A DNA stretch of 64,000 bases from an uncultured Kiritimatiellota bacterium (GTDB taxonomy: Bacteria > Verrucomicrobiota > Kiritimatiellia > RFP12 > UBA1067), in contig CAKTZI010000018.1 of assembly GCA_934635385.1 (NCBI GenBank), positions 1-64,000 of the forward strand. The letters run 5' to 3'. The stretch's first letter is position 1. Each line of letters opens with the position of its first letter. Made by a program: the position numbers and the translations under genes. Positions 51,919 to 59,980 of this stretch are shown here, piece after piece. The notes beneath the pieces are model-generated. The model saw nothing but the letters and a program-made list of their open reading frames with translations, made no database searches and was not told where the DNA came from.

Positions 51919-52090
51919 AAAACGCGCCCCCGTTTGGGCGGAAACGCGGGAGGAACGCGCGGATTGCGAACGCCATCGCGCAAGTCGGCCTCCCGTGCCC
52001 TGTTGGCCGTGGAGGGGCGATGAATGTCGTGGGCCAAGGATATCTCCACGCACGAGACGGTTGCGGTCGCCGTCGCCGTGCCTGAAAATT

Positions 52091-52099
52091 TGATATAAT
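52091..52099 (+). promoter_or_regulatory. extended -10 promoter for the restriction-modification pair
   Basis: TGATATAAT, 39 nt before the ATG; CAGGAG is the ribosome binding site. Confidence 0.7.
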
Positions 52100-52138
52100 C
52101 TTCCGAGTCTTCCGCTGTCTTTTTCAGGAGTAAACAAG

Positions 52139-52780
52139 ATGTTTGAGCCTCTGCCTTTTGAAAGAATCAAGCACGTCTACCGTTGCGATGAGTTCAGTGA
52201 ATTGCTGAAAGATGCGGTTCGCTTCTTTCATGGAACGCCTGTCTGCAAGTTTCCGCCTGACGCGAAGTTTTCTGGGGCTGGCGTCTATGCGCTGTATTAC
52301 ATCGGGAAGACGGGGCTTTATGGGAAGTTCGGGCAGGAGATCAACAGAGAAGAATATCGCTTGCCCATCTACATCGGAAAGGCCGAACCGTCAGGTTGGC
52401 GACAGAGCCGAACGACTGGGGCTGAAAGGACCAGCAACAAACTCCTTGACCGGCTGGTTCAGCATTCGCGAAGCGTGGCGAGCGCAAAGAATCTCAATTT
52501 GGAAGACTTCGCCTGTCGTCTGATGATCCTTGAAGGCCCTGTCGTGGCGATGATCGCTTCGGTGGAGGCGGCGCTCATTGCCATGCATCGGCCGTTGTGG
52601 AACAGCGTAATAGACGGGTTTGGAAACCACAATCCCGGCAAGAAGAGGTTCACGGGCATGATTACGCAATGGGATGCCCTGCATCCGGGCCGCGCGTGGG
52701 CGCAAAAGATGTCGGGCGAAATGCCGGACGTCAAGCTTCTGAATCGGCGCGTCAAGGACTATCTGGTCGGCATGCGATGA
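52139..52780 (+). CDS. Eco29kI-like GIY-YIG restriction endonuclease
   Basis: 213 residues. The GIY-YIG core is split as GVYALYYIGKTG (about 48-59) and LPIYIGKAEPSGWRQ (about 79-93), with catalytic Arg and the later Glu in ASVEAALI and the PLWNSVIDGFGNHNPGKKR block that marks the Eco29kI/NgoMIII group. Those enzymes cut CCGCGG; specificity here is inferred only from family. The methylase ATG overlaps its stop, the usual paired order. Base composition is less GC-rich than neighbours, hinting at transfer. Confidence 0.9.
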   Translation: MFEPLPFERIKHVYRCDEFSELLKDAVRFFHGTPVCKFPPDAKFSGAGVYALYYIGKTGLYGKFGQEINREEYRLPIYIGKAEPSGWRQSRTTGAERTSNKLLDRLVQHSRSVASAKNLNLEDFACRLMILEGPVVAMIASVEAALIAMHRPLWNSVIDGFGNHNPGKKRFTGMITQWDALHPGRAWAQKMSGEMPDVKLLNRRVKDYLVGMR

Positions 52781-53820
52781 GAAGTCTGGAACTGTTCAGC
52801 GGGTGCGGAGGCCTGGCGAAGGGCCTTGAGCAGGCGGGGTTTGAGCACCGCGCTTTCGTCGAGGTCAACAAGTGGGCGTGCAAGAGTCTGCGTGCGAACT
52901 TCAATCCGGCGCTTGTGCATGAGGTCGACGTTCGCGCGTTTGACTTTAACTCTGTTGGCGCAGTGGATCTGATCGCCGGAGGCCCGCCGTGTCAGCCCTT
53001 TTCCCTTGGGGGACTATCGCGCGCAGACGAGGACTCGAGAGACATGTTTCCTCAGGCCATTCGGGCGATTCACGAGTTGATGCCGAAGGGGTTCATCTTC
53101 GAGAACGTCAAAGGTCTGCTGCGAAAAGGATTTTCCGATTATTTTGAGTACATCATTTTGCGCCTGACGTTTCCGGATCTGATTTCGCCCGCTGGACAGA
53201 ATTGGCGTGAGCATCTGACCGAACTGCGAGGCGTTGAATTCCCTGCCTATGGCGGATTGAAGTACGACGTGCAGTATCGGCTTCTCAACGCCGTCGACTA
53301 TGGCGTGCCGCAAAGGCGCGAGCGCGTGTTTATCGTCGGACTCCGAAATGACCTTGGCCTGAAATGGGAATGGCCGACGAAAGTCTTGGAGCAGACGACG
53401 ATAGCGGATGTCATCGGACGGTTGCCGAATGCGCGACGCGACAACGGCTTGGGCGACCATGTTTTCGTCGATGGCGCGCGAGAGTATCCCGGACACACGG
53501 GAAGCGACTACGACAAGCCCAGCAAGACCATCAAGGCTGGAGTGCATGGTGTTCCCGGCGGAGAGAACATGATCCGGTTCCCTGACGGGTCATTGCGGTA
53601 CATGACCGTCCACGAGGCCAAGCTCATCCAGTCGTTCCCCGGCGACTACCGCATTTGCGGATCTTGGGGCGAGGCTCTGCGTCAGATCGGCAACGCAGTC
53701 CCCGTGCAGTTGGCGAGGCTGATGGGTGAGCAGATGAAGCGAGCCCTTGGCGCGCGCGTGCAAAGGGGAACTCGGCGTGGTATCGCGCGGGAATCCGACT
53801 TGCTGCGAGTTGCCTCATGA
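52777..53820 (+). CDS. cytosine-C5 DNA methyltransferase
   Basis: 347 residues. Motif I LELFSGCGGLAKGL (about 4-17), motif IV GGPPCQPFSLGG with catalytic Cys (about 74), motif VI FENVKG, motif VIII QRRERVFIVG, motif X RQIGNAVPVQLARLMGEQM. It should protect the host from the adjacent GIY-YIG endonuclease by methylating the same site. ATG 52777 overlaps the endonuclease stop. After about residue 325 the sequence is Arg-rich and unmatched. Confidence 0.95.
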   Translation: MRSLELFSGCGGLAKGLEQAGFEHRAFVEVNKWACKSLRANFNPALVHEVDVRAFDFNSVGAVDLIAGGPPCQPFSLGGLSRADEDSRDMFPQAIRAIHELMPKGFIFENVKGLLRKGFSDYFEYIILRLTFPDLISPAGQNWREHLTELRGVEFPAYGGLKYDVQYRLLNAVDYGVPQRRERVFIVGLRNDLGLKWEWPTKVLEQTTIADVIGRLPNARRDNGLGDHVFVDGAREYPGHTGSDYDKPSKTIKAGVHGVPGGENMIRFPDGSLRYMTVHEAKLIQSFPGDYRICGSWGEALRQIGNAVPVQLARLMGEQMKRALGARVQRGTRRGIARESDLLRVAS

Positions 53821-53905
53821 GCGAGCGAAGCCGTTCAAAAGTCCGGCACTGCGTTTCTCCTTTGGTCGGTCTGCAAGGGCGTCTCGCGGACGGCAAAGCC
53901 AATGA

Positions 53906-54784
53906 TTAGAACGCGAGCTTCACGCCGCAGGTGAAGACGACGTAGAGATGCCGTGCCTCGTCGGACGGATTGTCCTTCAGCTCCGCGCGCACGTCGGGGT
54001 CGGTGACGCAGTAGCCCGTCGCGCCGCCGTAGAGTTCGGCGTGCCGGTGGAGCCGGTAGACGGCGAAGAGGCGGGCCGAGAGGGAGTTGACGCCCCGCCC
54101 GATCCGTTCCGGGCAGCGGTAGCCGAAGCGCTGTCGGTTCCAGCGCGCGCTGCCGCCGTCGAGCCAGACGTTGGGGGCGAGCGACAGGTTCTCGGTCAGG
54201 CGGAAGCTCCGCGTCACGCCGACGCGGAAGGAGGCCTTAGCGACGGGCCAGTAGAAGTTGCGCATGGAGAACCACGGGGTGACCAGCGGCGTCGTCAGCG
54301 AGGTCGCCACCTGCCATTCGTCGTAGGAGCGCCGCGCGTCGCCTCGGTAGCCGACCATCTCGTTCCACTGCGCGCCGACGCTCGCGTCGAGCGCATAGCC
54401 CTCGGCAAGCGCCTGGCGGCGGCCGGCCGTGACGACTGGGTCGATCTCGTTCCAGAACGCGCTGCGGCTGTCGCGGTAGGCGCGCGAGAGGTCGGTGAGG
54501 CTCCAGACGCCGGCCGTCGCGTAGCCGAGCGGCGCGTATTCGGCGCCGAGCTTGGCCTCGAAGTTCTGCACGGGGTGCGTCGCCTTGACGCGGCCGATGC
54601 TGATGTGCCCGGAGGCGGCCTCGGCCGCGCACCAGGCGATGGGCCGCAGCTCGGCGGAAGTCTCCGCGAGGGCTTCGGCTCGGACGCCGGACGGAAGGCC
54701 GCACACGGCGAGGGCGGCGAGGAGCGCACCGACGCGGCGGGGCGTCGGCGAGCCGGGACGGACGTGGATACGGAAGGTCTGCAT
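53906..54784 (-). CDS. outer-membrane-like beta-barrel protein, unknown function
   Basis: 292 residues. Basic N-terminus then a signal peptide (VGALLAALAVCGLPSGVRAEA, cleavage near residue 36; quoted core LLAALAVCGLPSGVRA). Regular alternating strands (SFRVGVTRSFRLTENLSLAP, LSARLFAVYRLHRHAELYGG) and a terminal Phe (CGVKLAF) fit a beta barrel. No family recognised; there are four or more Cys. It lies alone between the restriction-modification pair and the HU gene, with its own leaderless-type promoter. Confidence 0.7.
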   Translation of the reverse strand: MQTFRIHVRPGSPTPRRVGALLAALAVCGLPSGVRAEALAETSAELRPIAWCAAEAASGHISIGRVKATHPVQNFEAKLGAEYAPLGYATAGVWSLTDLSRAYRDSRSAFWNEIDPVVTAGRRQALAEGYALDASVGAQWNEMVGYRGDARRSYDEWQVATSLTTPLVTPWFSMRNFYWPVAKASFRVGVTRSFRLTENLSLAPNVWLDGGSARWNRQRFGYRCPERIGRGVNSLSARLFAVYRLHRHAELYGGATGYCVTDPDVRAELKDNPSDEARHLYVVFTCGVKLAF

Positions 54785-54791
54785 GACCGAG

Positions 54792-54800
54792 ATTATACCA
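54792..54800 (-). promoter_or_regulatory. leaderless-type promoter for the beta-barrel protein
   Basis: Minus strand TGGTATAAT ends 7 nt before the ATG. Confidence 0.75.
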
Positions 54801-54862
54801 AATCCCGCGCGTCGCTTGGCGCGCCGACCGCCGTCTTTATTGGACTTTTTTCGCCGACCCCC

Positions 54863-54891
54863 TTGCGAACCCCCGAAAATATTGATATATT
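54863..54891 (+). promoter_or_regulatory. promoter for the HU-like gene
   Basis: TTGCGA and TGATATATT with a 17-nt spacer between the hexamers; one of the few promoters here with a plausible -35. Confidence 0.7.
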
Positions 54892-54958
54892 ACGCGCTGG
54901 ACACGTGGGAACGGTTCCTGCGTGCGTCAGTACTGACTCAAAAAAGGATCAAGAAAAC

Positions 54959-55270
54959 ATGGCTAAGAAACAACCCGTCCCGACCACGAAGAGCGGCATC
55001 ATGCAGGCCCTCGCCGACGCCGGCGAAATCAGCAAGAAGCAGGCCGTCGCCGTTTACGAGAAGCTCATCGAGCTCGCGTACGAGGGCGCCCGCCAGAACG
55101 AGAAGGGCTGGGTCATTCCCGGTCTCGGCAAGCTCCTGATCAAGAAGCAGGGCGCGCGCATGGTCCGCAATCCGCAGACGGGCGAGGAGAAGAAGAAACC
55201 CGCGTGCAAGGTCGCGAAGTTCCGTCTCGCCAAGGCGGCGAAGGACGCGCTCGTTCCGCCGAAGAAGTAA
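54959..55270 (+). CDS. HU-family DNA-binding protein
   Basis: 103 residues. Helical N-terminus (TKSGIMQALADAGEISKKQA) followed by the beta-arm region; GKLLIKKQGARMVRNPQTGEE matches the HU/IHF arm with the R-NP-TGE signature (core RMVRNPQTGE, about 69-78). The C-terminus is Lys-rich. Nucleoid protein bending DNA. AAAGGATC is the ribosome binding site; a 12-bp hairpin follows. Confidence 0.93.
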   Translation: MAKKQPVPTTKSGIMQALADAGEISKKQAVAVYEKLIELAYEGARQNEKGWVIPGLGKLLIKKQGARMVRNPQTGEEKKKPACKVAKFRLAKAAKDALVPPKK

Positions 55271-55312
55271 GTCGCCGCGAGAGCGCGAACGCGCAGACGC
55301 GCGTCGCAAGGG

Positions 55313-55346
55313 CAGGCGCGGGCTTTCCTGAGCCCGCGCCTGTCTT
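55313..55346 (+). terminator. hairpin terminator after the HU gene
   Basis: Perfect 12-bp stem CAGGCGCGGGCT / AGCCCGCGCCTG with loop TTCCTG, followed by only a short T run (TCTTT). Confidence 0.7.
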
Positions 55347-55367
55347 TGCGGACGTGCGAACGAGAGC

Positions 55368-55850
55368 ATGAGCGAGAAGGCGAATGAGGGCCGGGCGCCG
55401 CTGGCTGGCCTGCTGCCGCAGGCCGCGCCGATGGTGCTGCTGTCGGGGTATGAGCCGCAGACGGACGAGAACGCCGTCGAGGCGTTTGTTGACGTGACGC
55501 CGCAGGCGCCGTTCTTCGAGACGGCACTGGGCGGTGTGCCGTCCTGCGTCGCACTGGAGTACATGGCGCAGACGATGGCGCTCTGCGTGGGGTTGCTACG
55601 CCGCCGAAAGGGCCTTGCTCCGCAGGTCGGCTTCGTGCTTGGCTCGCGGCGGCTGGAGCTGAAGGTCGTGGCGTTCCGGGCGGGCGAACGCTATCGGATT
55701 CGCGTGGCCTGCACGTTTCAGGACGAGGAGTTCGGCTCCTTCGACTGCACGATCCGCGACGCCGCCGGCGCAGTCGTCGCCGTCGGCACGCTGACGGCGT
55801 TCCAGCCCGGCGACGGCGTGTCGCCGGAGGCGTTCGCCGCGACGCTCTGA
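55368..55850 (+). CDS. hotdog-fold 3-hydroxyacyl-ACP dehydratase (ApeP-like)
   Basis: 160 residues. LLPQAAPMVLLSGYE at the start and GGVPSCVALEYMAQTMALCVG in the centre (core VPSCVALEYMAQTMA, about 66-80), then GFVLGSRRLEL, match the ApeI/ApeP dehydratase group of aryl polyene clusters (GVPxWVGIEYMAQ ... GFLLGxRRY). It would remove water from 3-hydroxyacyl-ACP in polyene chain building. The matching FabG and ketoacyl synthases are 4 kb further on, beyond the MmeI-like gene. Confidence 0.8.
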   Translation: MSEKANEGRAPLAGLLPQAAPMVLLSGYEPQTDENAVEAFVDVTPQAPFFETALGGVPSCVALEYMAQTMALCVGLLRRRKGLAPQVGFVLGSRRLELKVVAFRAGERYRIRVACTFQDEEFGSFDCTIRDAAGAVVAVGTLTAFQPGDGVSPEAFAATL

Positions 55851-55857
55851 GGGGACT

Positions 55858-56070
55858 CTAACCACGGATTCTCACGGATTGACACGGATTGAGGAGGTGT
55901 CTGCGATGCCCTCTGCGGGGTCTGCGACGCTGAACACGGAGAACGAGGAGGAACGGAGGCACGGAGAGGATGGGGATGGTTTAGACAGGATTGACAAGAT
56001 TGACAGGATTGAAGGTGAAGGGACAGGCTCGTCAAATCCTGTGAATCCTGTCAAAAAATCTCCGTGCCTC
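55858..56070. repeat. composite repeat zone with nested inverted arms
   Basis: CACGGATT units (55860-55891); CTGAACACGGAGAACGAGG; outer arms CGGAGGCACGGAGA (55954) / TCTCCGTGCCTC (56059); inner arms of GACAGGATTGAC units (55984-56012) / TCAAATCCTGTGAATCCTGT (56032-56052). It could fold into one long hairpin upstream of the MmeI-like gene. Confidence 0.85.
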
Positions 56071-56117
56071 AGTCAAAGGAGCGGCCCGACGCGCGCAATG
56101 CCTCCGTGCGTTGAATT

Positions 56118-56126
56118 TGCTATAAT
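56118..56126 (+). promoter_or_regulatory. leaderless-type promoter for the MmeI-like gene
   Basis: TGCTATAAT ends 7 nt before ATG 56134. Confidence 0.75.
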
Positions 56127-56133
56127 TCCCGCC

Positions 56134-59100
56134 ATGACGACGACAGACGAGAATCGGCGGCGTGCGGCGAAGGCGTTCGTCGAGCGCTGGACTTACCGGC
56201 GCGGCAGCGAGAAAGGCGAAGACCAGCAGTTCTGGAACGACCTGCTGCGGAGCGTCCTCGGCGTGGAGGACGTCGAGAGCCGCATTTGCTACCAGGTGCC
56301 CGTCCCCATGGGCGGGACGCCGTCCTCGGCGGCCGCGAAGACGACGAAGTTCCTCGACGCCTGGATCCCGGAGACGCGCGTGCTGATCGAGCACAAGTCG
56401 CGCGGCGTCGATCTCGCCGCGCCGCAGGCGGGGCATGATGGCATGACGCCCTACGAGCAGGCCTGCGAGTACGACAACGCCCGCCCCTTCGACGAGAAGG
56501 CCCGCTGGATCGTCACGTGCAACTTCGACCGCTTCGAGATCCACGACCGCGCGAAGCCCCTCGCGCCGCCGCTCGTCCTCCGGCTCCGCGATCTGCCGAA
56601 GGAGGTCTACCGCCTCGCGTTCCTCGTCGATCCGAAGGAGAAGGCGATCGCCCGCGAGCTGGAGATCTCCGTCCGGGCCGGGCGCATCGTCGGTGAGCTC
56701 TACGACGCCCTGCTGGCGCGGTACGCGGGAGGGGCGGAAGGATGTCTCACGCGGAGTGGCGGAGAGGCGGAGCGAGCGGATCTGTACTCTTCCAATCCTG
56801 TAAATCCTGTCAATCCTGTCAAGAATGCACGCGACCTCCGCGCCTCACCCCGCATAGCGCCTGCCTCGCAGCTCGCTTCGCTCGGGGGATATGCATCTCC
56901 GCGTGAGGCAGAAGTCGCCCCCGACGCGCTTGCCGCGCTGAACCGCCTCTGCGTGCGGCTCGTCTTCTGCCTCTACGCGGAGGACGCCGGCGTCTTCCCG
57001 AAGGACTGTCTGCGCCGCCTCGTCGAGGCGACGCCCGCCGAGTTCCTGCGCACGCGCCTCGCTCAGCTCTTCCGCGTCCTCGACACGCCGCCGGCGCGGC
57101 GCGACCCGTACCTGGAGCCGGAGCTCGCCGCGTTCCCCTACACGAACGGCGGGCTGTTCCGGATGGGATCTGGAGATGATTTAGCCGCAAAGAACGCAGA
57201 GGACGCAAAGAGAAACCCCGCGCCGCCGCGCGGGCTTGACGACATCCCGCCGCTCACGGAGGAGATCCGCCAGCTGCTGCTCGGCGCGTCGCGCTTCGAC
57301 TGGCGCGAGATCACGCCCACCATCTTCGGCGCGCTCTTCGAGTCGACCCTGAACCCCGAGACGCGCCGGGCGGGCGGCATGGTCTACACGTCCGTCGGGA
57401 ACATCCACAAGGTCATCGACCCGCTCTTCCTCGACGGCCTCACGGCGGAACTCGACGCGATCCTGGCCTCCGCGTCTCCCCGCGAGCGGGACCGCCGTCT
57501 GGCGGCGTTCCAGGATCGCCTCGCCGCGCTCACGTTCCTCGACCCGGCGTGCGGCAGCGGCAACTTCCTCACGGAGACCTACGTCTGCCTGCGCCGCCTG
57601 GAGAACCGCCTCATCGCCGCGCGCCAGCGCGGGCAGGGCGAACTCGACCTCGGCCTGACCGTCAAGGTCTCGCTCGCGCAGTTCCGGGGCATCGAGGTGA
57701 ACGACTTCGCCGTCGCCGTCGCGAAGACGGCGCTCTGGATCGCCGAGGCGCAGATGCGCCGCGAGACGGCCGAGATCCTCCACCGCGAGCCGGACTACCT
57801 GCCGCTGCGTGACTACGACGGCATCGTCGAGGGCAACGCCCTGCGCGTGGACTGGCCGCGCGCCGACTACATCATGGGCAACCCGCCGTTCGTCGGGCGC
57901 ACGATGAAGAGCCGGGAGCAGCAGACCGACATCGCCCGGTTCTTCGACTACCGCGACATCGACTACGTGGCGTGCTGGTACGCCAAGGCCGCCGCCCTCA
58001 TGGCGGGCACGTCCGCGCGCGCGGCGTTCGTCTCGACGAACTCGATCACGCAGGGCGAGCAGGTCGCGCCGCTCTGGCGCCCGCTCTTCGAGCGGTACGG
58101 CCTCGTCATCGACTTCGCGTGGCGCACGTTCCGCTGGGACAACGAGGCGAGCGAGAAGGCGCACGTCCACTGCGTCATCGTCGGCTTCCACGCCGAGGGA
58201 TGTCGAGGCGAGAGGCCTGCGGCGCTGAACACGGAGGAAACGGAGAAGGGGAGACGCGGAGAAGAAGAACCTCCGTGTCTCCGCCCCTCCTTCATCTCCG
58301 CGTTAGGCGCCGCAGGCACCCTCCCCAAGGTCATCTACGGCGCCGACGGCACGCCCCGCGCCGCCGCGAACATCTGCCCCTACCTCATCGACGCGCCGAC
58401 GGTCTTCGTCGAGGCGCGCGGAGCGCCGCTCTGCGACGTGCCCGCGATGACCTACGGCTGCAAGCCCTCCGACGGCGGCAACCTCATCCTCACCGGGGCC
58501 GAGCGCGATGCGCTCCTCGCGGACGAAGGAAGACCACTTTTTATAAAAAGCGGTCCGACGCTCGCGGACTGCATCCGGCGCTACGTCGGGGCGCGCGACT
58601 TCATCAACAACGACGAGGTGCGGTACTGCCTCTGGCTGAAGGACGTCTCGCCCGCCGTCTACCGGCGCTCGAAGGAGGTCATGCGGCGGCTCGCGGCCGT
58701 CCGCGAGATGCGCCTCAGGAGTTCCGCCGCGCCGACGCGGAAGATGGCGGAGCGGCCGTACCTCTTCTTCTCCACGCCGCCGCTCGGCGGGAACTACCTG
58801 CTCCTGCCGGAGGTGTCGAGCGAGCGGCGGCAGTACATCCCGATCGGCTTCATGGAGCCGGACGTCATCGCGGCGAACACGACGCTCGTCGTGCCCGGCG
58901 CGACGGCGTACCACTTCGGGGTGCTGACGTCGTCCGTCCACATGGCGTGGATGCGCACGGTCGCGGGGCGGCTGAAGAGCGACTACCGCTACTCGGCGGC
59001 GGTGGTCTACAACAACTTCCCCTGGCCGGAGGGGGGCCTCACGCGGAGAGGCGGAGAGGCGGAGCCTTCCGGGACGCAGGGGACGGACAGGACGCAGAGG

Positions 59101-59523
59101 ACAGGAACGGCAGACGAAGCGGCGGCGGGCGAAGCGGCGGCGATAGGCGAGGTACGCCCCGGCGCGGATAGCGGCGCGGCGGGCAAGGTCGCTTCCGAAG
59201 CGGCTGGAGACGCGGCGGGCGACTGTCCTGTGCGTCCTGTCCGTCCTGTGCGTCCTGCTTCGGCCCAGGCGATCGCCGCGACGGCGCAGGGGATCCTCGA
59301 CGCGCGGGCGCGCTATCCGGGCGCCTCGCTCGCGGACCTCTACGACCCGCTGACGATGCCGCCGGACCTGCGCGCGGCGCACGCGGCGAACGACCGCGCC
59401 GTCCTCGCGGCCTACGGCCTTAAGCCCGACACGCCCGAGTCCGAGATCATCGCCCACCTCTTCCGGCTGTACGCAGGCCATTCGGGCGTCCTGCGCCCCA
59501 TTGTCCGGCACTTTTTGGTATAA
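56134..59523 (+). CDS. MmeI-like type IIG/IIL restriction-methylation enzyme
   Basis: 1129 residues, larger than the usual 900-1000. A nuclease D-x11-ExK motif (FLDAWIPETRVLIEHKSRG, about 72-90) heads the protein. The N6-adenine methylase follows: motif I DPACGSGNFL (about 469) and motif IV GNPPFVG (about 582), then a target-recognition region (about 700-960) and C-terminal helical domain. Such enzymes cut about 20 nt from an unmethylated site and modify only one strand. At least four repeat cassettes are translated in frame (56746-56907, 57181-57212, 58215-58317, 59038-59255). It splits an aryl-polyene-like locus. ATG 56134 with leaderless promoter. Confidence 0.88.
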   Translation: MTTTDENRRRAAKAFVERWTYRRGSEKGEDQQFWNDLLRSVLGVEDVESRICYQVPVPMGGTPSSAAAKTTKFLDAWIPETRVLIEHKSRGVDLAAPQAGHDGMTPYEQACEYDNARPFDEKARWIVTCNFDRFEIHDRAKPLAPPLVLRLRDLPKEVYRLAFLVDPKEKAIARELEISVRAGRIVGELYDALLARYAGGAEGCLTRSGGEAERADLYSSNPVNPVNPVKNARDLRASPRIAPASQLASLGGYASPREAEVAPDALAALNRLCVRLVFCLYAEDAGVFPKDCLRRLVEATPAEFLRTRLAQLFRVLDTPPARRDPYLEPELAAFPYTNGGLFRMGSGDDLAAKNAEDAKRNPAPPRGLDDIPPLTEEIRQLLLGASRFDWREITPTIFGALFESTLNPETRRAGGMVYTSVGNIHKVIDPLFLDGLTAELDAILASASPRERDRRLAAFQDRLAALTFLDPACGSGNFLTETYVCLRRLENRLIAARQRGQGELDLGLTVKVSLAQFRGIEVNDFAVAVAKTALWIAEAQMRRETAEILHREPDYLPLRDYDGIVEGNALRVDWPRADYIMGNPPFVGRTMKSREQQTDIARFFDYRDIDYVACWYAKAAALMAGTSARAAFVSTNSITQGEQVAPLWRPLFERYGLVIDFAWRTFRWDNEASEKAHVHCVIVGFHAEGCRGERPAALNTEETEKGRRGEEEPPCLRPSFISALGAAGTLPKVIYGADGTPRAAANICPYLIDAPTVFVEARGAPLCDVPAMTYGCKPSDGGNLILTGAERDALLADEGRPLFIKSGPTLADCIRRYVGARDFINNDEVRYCLWLKDVSPAVYRRSKEVMRRLAAVREMRLRSSAAPTRKMAERPYLFFSTPPLGGNYLLLPEVSSERRQYIPIGFMEPDVIAANTTLVVPGATAYHFGVLTSSVHMAWMRTVAGRLKSDYRYSAAVVYNNFPWPEGGLTRRGGEAEPSGTQGTDRTQRTGTADEAAAGEAAAIGEVRPGADSGAAGKVASEAAGDAAGDCPVRPVRPVRPASAQAIAATAQGILDARARYPGASLADLYDPLTMPPDLRAAHAANDRAVLAAYGLKPDTPESEIIAHLFRLYAGHSGVLRPIVRHFLV
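56746..56907. repeat. in-frame cassette 1 in the MmeI-like gene
   Basis: Perfect 11-bp arms CTCACGCGGAG / CTCCGCGTGAG, 162 nt end to end. The interior holds AATCCTGTNAATCCTGTCAA units coding SNPVNPVNPVK. Confidence 0.88.
57181..57212 (+). repeat. in-frame CGCAAAGAACGCAGAGGACG repeat (cassette 2)
   Basis: Degenerate GCAAAGA/GCAGAGGAC units coding AAKNAEDAKRN in the MmeI-like protein. Confidence 0.8.
58215..58317. repeat. in-frame cassette 3 in the MmeI-like gene
   Basis: Perfect 11-bp terminal arms GCCTGCGGCGC / GCGCCGCAGGC with inner CACGGAGG arms; 103 nt. The left end GCGCTGAACACGGAG is nearly identical to 55927-55942 upstream of the gene. Confidence 0.9.
59038..59255. repeat. in-frame cassette 4 in the MmeI-like gene
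   Basis: CACGCGGAGAGGCGGAG units, then long arms of GGACGCAG/GGACGGACAGG units (59072-59105) and the reverse complement (59227-59255). About 72 codons of Ala/Gly/Glu-rich sequence. Confidence 0.85.
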
Positions 59524-59524
59524 T
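59516..59524 (+). promoter_or_regulatory. extended -10 promoter overlapping a stop codon
   Basis: TGGTATAAT includes the TAA stop of the MmeI-like gene (59521-59523). A 58-nt leader with AAAGGATC precedes the next ATG. Confidence 0.7.
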
Positions 59525-59582
59525 TACCGCAGTTTTGGTTCGCCAAATCAACACACAACACAAAAACGAAAGGATCAAGATA

Positions 59583-59975
59583 ATGAAGAAACTGATGGTT
59601 GTCGCGTCTGCGCTGATGCTGGCCGCTGCCGCCCAGGCCGAGTGCCGCTGGAGCTGGTGGGTCGACGGTCCGGACAAGGACGCGAAGATTCAGGGCTGCC
59701 AGCTCGGCATCGCGAGCGAGTGCAAGGAAGTGAAGGGCGCGCAGGTCTCCCTGCTCTTCGGGCGGATCGAGCGGGCTCTCGGCGTTCAGTACTCCATTGG
59801 CTACAGCCGCGCGAAGAAGATCATCAACGGCGCGCAGATCGCCATCGTGAACGTCGCCGAAGAGGGCGCGGCGCTTCAGTTCGGCCTCCTGAACTGGAAT
59901 CCGAAGGGCTTCGTGCCGTTCTTCCCGTTCTTCAACTTCTCGAAGGCCTACTTCGGCGATCCGTCCAAGAAGTGA
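59583..59975 (+). CDS. small secreted protein with LA_2272-like surface repeats
   Basis: 130 residues. Signal peptide MKKLMVVASALMLAAAAQA, then repeats of the GxQxGxxN type (VKGAQVSLLFGR, INGAQIAIVNVAEEGAALQF, GLLNWNPKGFVPFFPFFNFS). The latter end is typical of LA_2272-family surface repeat proteins. Role unknown. AAAGGATC before ATG 59583. The fabG gene follows 5 nt after its stop, so it may be co-transcribed with the lipid genes. Confidence 0.75.
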   Translation: MKKLMVVASALMLAAAAQAECRWSWWVDGPDKDAKIQGCQLGIASECKEVKGAQVSLLFGRIERALGVQYSIGYSRAKKIINGAQIAIVNVAEEGAALQFGLLNWNPKGFVPFFPFFNFSKAYFGDPSKK

Positions 59976-59980
59976 GTTCC

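Noticed and set aside
52139..53820. Prophage or genomic island with attachment sites
   Set aside because: No integrase, phage gene or direct flanking repeat was seen; only a two-gene restriction-modification pair.
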